From Pseudomonadota bacterium (GTDB taxonomy: Bacteria > Pseudomonadota > Gammaproteobacteria > Burkholderiales > Thiobacillaceae), in the NCBI GenBank assembly GCA_030690985.1, contig JAUYFG010000070.1, positions 1-42,910 on the forward strand: DNA of 42,910 bases. The letters run 5' to 3'. Below are positions 40,745-42,910 of the stretch, one piece after another. Numbering within the stretch: position 1 is the stretch's first letter; the number at the start of each line of letters is the position of its first letter. The notes under the pieces were generated by a model. It did not search any database and was not told where the DNA came from. It worked only from the letters and a program-made list of their open reading frames with translations. Both the position numbers and the translations under genes were made by a program.

Positions 40745-41254
40745 TCAGGGAGCGGTATCCCGCAGCAAGCGGAACAACTGGCGGCTGGATTTGGGCGGCT
40801 TGCTTTCGGCGGCTTCCTTGCGGGCGTTGCGTATCAGTTGTCGCATTTGCTGGGCGTCGGCGTCGGGATACCGGGCCAGCCATTCGGTGAGGGCCGCGTC
40901 GTCTTGCAGCAGGCGTTCGCGCCACTGTTCCAGGGCGTGGAATTCGGTTTTGGCGGCGGTCGATTCGCCTTTGATGAGCGCCAGTTGTTCGGCGATGGGG
41001 TCGGACTCCACATCGCGCATCAGCTTGCCGATGAGCTGCATCTGGCGGCGGATGGCGCCGTTCGCCGTGAGGCGCTGCGCTTCCAGCAATTCCGTGAGCA
41101 ACCGGTCCGGCAAATCCATTTTTTCCAGGCGCTCGCGCGACAACTTCACGAGTTCCACGCCGAGATCCTGCAGGGCGTTCATTTCGTTCTTGCGTCGGGT
41201 CTTGCTGATGGGGGAATCGCCGGATTCGTCGTGGTCTTCGTCGTGGTGGTGCAT
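40745..41254 (-). CDS. darP: Ribosome maturation protein DarP (YjgA, DUF615)
   Basis: This 169-aa protein acts in late 50S subunit assembly. The family pattern is seen in NEMNALQDLGVELVKLSRERLEKM, LTANGAIRRQMQLIGKLMRDVE and the basic tail SSRQLFRLLRD. The N-terminus is His/Asp-rich (MHHHDEDHDESGDSP). It is divergent from pmbA with a 50-bp gap, an arrangement also found in E. coli and many proteobacteria. Confidence 0.93.
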   Translation of the reverse strand: MHHHDEDHDESGDSPISKTRRKNEMNALQDLGVELVKLSRERLEKMDLPDRLLTELLEAQRLTANGAIRRQMQLIGKLMRDVESDPIAEQLALIKGESTAAKTEFHALEQWRERLLQDDAALTEWLARYPDADAQQMRQLIRNARKEAAESKPPKSSRQLFRLLRDTAP

Positions 41255-41304
41255 GGCATGCGGGCGGAGTGCGAGGGGCGGGTATCATAGCGGCCTTTGC
41301 CAAA

Positions 41305-42660
41305 ATGTCAGGTTCAACCGTGTCCGACAGTCCATTCAGCTTCACCCGCGAGACCTTGCAGGCACTCGCCGCTCAAACGCTCGATCTGGCCCGCGCCGGC
41401 GGTGCTTCCGCCGCCGAGACGGAGATTTCCGAAGGCAACGGCTTGAATGTTTCCGTGCGCCATGGCGAGGTGGAAACCATCGAGCACAACCGCGACAAGG
41501 GCATCGGCGTCACGGTCTATCTGGGCCAGCGGCGAGGGCATGCTTCCACCTCCGATTTTGCCCCGCAGGCGCTGGCGCGCACGGTGGAAAAGGCGCTGAC
41601 CATCGCCCGCTATACCGCCGAGGACGATTGCGCCGGCCTGGCCGAGGAAAACCTGCTGGCGCGCCTGCTGCCGGACCTGGACATCTATCACCCCTGGGTG
41701 GTCGATGTGGCGCAGGGCACCACCCTGGCGCAGGAATGCGAGGCGGCGGCACTCGGCGTCGATACGCGCATCAACAATTCGGAAGGCGCTTCGCTGTCCA
41801 CCCAGAGTTCGCAATTCATCTATGCCAACAGCCTGGGATTTTCCGGTGGCTACCCAACCACGCGGCAGAGTCTCTCGTGCGCGGTGATCGCCGAGGAAGA
41901 CGGCGCCATGCAGCGCGACTACTGGTACACCACCGCGCGCGCCGCCGAGGACCTGGATAGCCCGGAGTCGGTAGGGCGGCGTGCCGGAGAGCGCACGGTG
42001 CGGCGCCTGAATGCGCGCAAACTGTCCACGCGGCAGTGCCCGGTGCTGTTCGAGGCACCCATCGCCACCGGCCTGATCGCCAGTTTTGTCTCAGCCATTT
42101 CCGGTGGCCACCTGTACCGCAAATCCTCTTTTCTGCTCGATAGCTTGGGGCAACAGGTTTTCCCGTCGTTCTTCCAGTTGCTCGAAAACCCTTTCCTGCC
42201 GCGCGGCCTGGCCTCGTCTCCGTTCGATTCGGAAGGGGTGGCGACGCATGAGCGGGAAGTGGTGCGTGATGGCGTGGTCCAGGGCTATTTCCTGGGCAGC
42301 TACAGCGCCCGCAAGCTGGGCATGAAAACTACCGGCAACGCCGGCGGCAACCACAACCTGATCGTGCCTTCCACCGGCGAGGACTTTGCCGGCCTGCTCA
42401 AGAAAATGGGCAGCGGCCTGCTGGTGACCGAATTGCTGGGCCAGGGCCTGAACATGGTGACCGGCGATTATTCGCGCGGGGCGGCGGGCTTCTGGGTGGA
42501 AAACGGCGTGATTGCCTATCCGGTGGAAGAAATCACCATCGCCGGCAACATGCGCGACATGCTGGGCGGCATCGTCGCCATCGGCCGCGATGTGGAAACA
42601 CGCGGTTCGCGCCGAGTCGGGTCGATACTCATCGGGAATATGACGGTGGCGGGCGAGTAA
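41305..42660 (+). CDS. pmbA: Metalloprotease-related protein PmbA/TldE
   Basis: This 451-aa protein is the TldE subunit of the TldD/TldE protease, which matures microcin-type and other modified peptides and affects CcdA turnover in E. coli. The blocks VSVRHGEVETIEHNRDKGIGVTVYLGQ, GNAGGNHNLIV, MVTGDYSRGAAGFWVENG and ITIAGNMRDML are diagnostic. TldE itself lacks the zinc site of TldD. Start 41305 (MSGSTVSDSPF) is chosen over an ATG at 41269 that extends into the promoter gap; GTG 41320 is another option. tldD is not in the window. Confidence 0.93.
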   Translation: MSGSTVSDSPFSFTRETLQALAAQTLDLARAGGASAAETEISEGNGLNVSVRHGEVETIEHNRDKGIGVTVYLGQRRGHASTSDFAPQALARTVEKALTIARYTAEDDCAGLAEENLLARLLPDLDIYHPWVVDVAQGTTLAQECEAAALGVDTRINNSEGASLSTQSSQFIYANSLGFSGGYPTTRQSLSCAVIAEEDGAMQRDYWYTTARAAEDLDSPESVGRRAGERTVRRLNARKLSTRQCPVLFEAPIATGLIASFVSAISGGHLYRKSSFLLDSLGQQVFPSFFQLLENPFLPRGLASSPFDSEGVATHEREVVRDGVVQGYFLGSYSARKLGMKTTGNAGGNHNLIVPSTGEDFAGLLKKMGSGLLVTELLGQGLNMVTGDYSRGAAGFWVENGVIAYPVEEITIAGNMRDMLGGIVAIGRDVETRGSRRVGSILIGNMTVAGE

Positions 42661-42673
42661 TGTCGATGTGGTG

Positions 42674-42704
42674 CCCGGATTCCGCTGCGCTGCATCCGGG
42701 CTAC
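42674..42704 (-). repeat. Single REP (GTAGCCCGGATG family)
   Basis: On the minus strand GTAGCCCGGATGCAGCGCAG is followed by CGGAATCCGGG. It is the same family as the REP translated inside cbbO (21595-21625), differing at one base. It lies 14 bp after the pmbA stop. Confidence 0.88.
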
Positions 42705-42726
42705 GTGTTCGGCACGCTCGAATGAA

Positions 42727-42910
42727 CCGTGCTTATCCGGTTAGCTCCCAATGACACTAGATGTAGTGGCCCGTGATTTCGCGGCATGGCGCCGTAGGTT
42801 GGGCAAAGCGAAGCGTGCCCAACATCGTGGCGGTTCGTTGGGCACGCGCAGCGACGCCCAACCTACGTCACTACCGGTAGTGGGCTTGGGAGACAACCGG
42901 ATAAGCACGG
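42727..42910. repeat. Composite MITE-like element: inverted tail modules around a REP pair
   Basis: CCGTGCTTATCCGGTT (42727-42742) and its perfect complement AACCGGATAAGCACGG (42895-42910) bound the element. Similarity continues inward (CTCCCAA, CACTA...GTAGTG). The centre is a REP pair of the GTAGGTTGGGC family (42793-42866). The right end coincides with the window edge, so the element may extend further. Confidence 0.85.

Overview
The window comes from a GC-rich betaproteobacterium, most likely a chemolithoautotroph. Gene order, protein sequences and protein lengths across the first 14 kb are those of the betaproteobacterial ribosomal-protein supercluster. Rubisco-activase genes cbbQ and cbbO point to Calvin-cycle CO2 fixation. 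A PEP-CTERM protein and many GTAG-headed REP palindromes fit environmental betaproteobacteria such as sulfur oxidisers. The genus cannot be named from the sequence alone.

Region 1 (1-14133) is the str/S10/spc/alpha supercluster, all on the plus strand: the end of tuf, then rpsJ, rplC-D-W-B, rpsS, rplV, rpsC, rplP, rpmC, rpsQ, rplN, rplX, rplE, rpsN, rpsH, rplF, rplR, rpsE, rpmD, rplO, secY, rpmJ, rpsM, rpsK, rpsD, rpoA and rplQ, closed by a strong Rho-independent terminator. Spacing is tight except at four gaps. Gaps before rplC, rplN and rpsM carry sigma70-like promoters combined with inverted repeats. The secY-rpmJ gap has no infA but holds a long hairpin and a terminator-like stem.

Region 2 (14134-16707) has a large REP-type palindrome, an OmpA-family envelope protein with twelve 12-13-residue tandem repeats, its terminator, and a small unknown protein. 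Region 3 (16704-24266, minus strand) has a very large c-di-GMP enzyme (4xCBS-PAS-GAF-PAS-GGDEF-EAL) and then cbbO and cbbQ, with a Phd/VapC-type toxin-antitoxin pair inserted between them. REP palindromes surround and even enter cbbO.

Region 4 (24267-29565) has repeats, a YheT-like hydrolase, a cupin anti-sigma factor and an ECF sigma factor in one overlapping minus-strand operon. Facing it are a frameshifted acyl-CoA dehydrogenase, a SnoaL-like protein and a DUF4331 gene destroyed by an internal deletion. Region 5 (29671-35513, plus strand) has a PEP-CTERM protein, a TPR protein, a HupE/UreJ membrane protein, a thioredoxin/DUF255 protein and a stand-alone phage-like protein with an SSB-type acidic tail.

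Region 6 (35514-42910) is repeat-rich. It has a CheZ-like protein, a REC-PAS-GGDEF-EAL response regulator with its histidine kinase, darP and pmbA. The most unusual signal is the REP system. At least seven stem families share a GTAG (or GTGG) head, and most share an AGCG-N-AGCG core. Three REP pairs sit between direct duplications of neighbouring gene sequence (105, 130 and about 22 bp), looking like insertions with unusually long target duplications. One REP is translated in frame inside cbbO.
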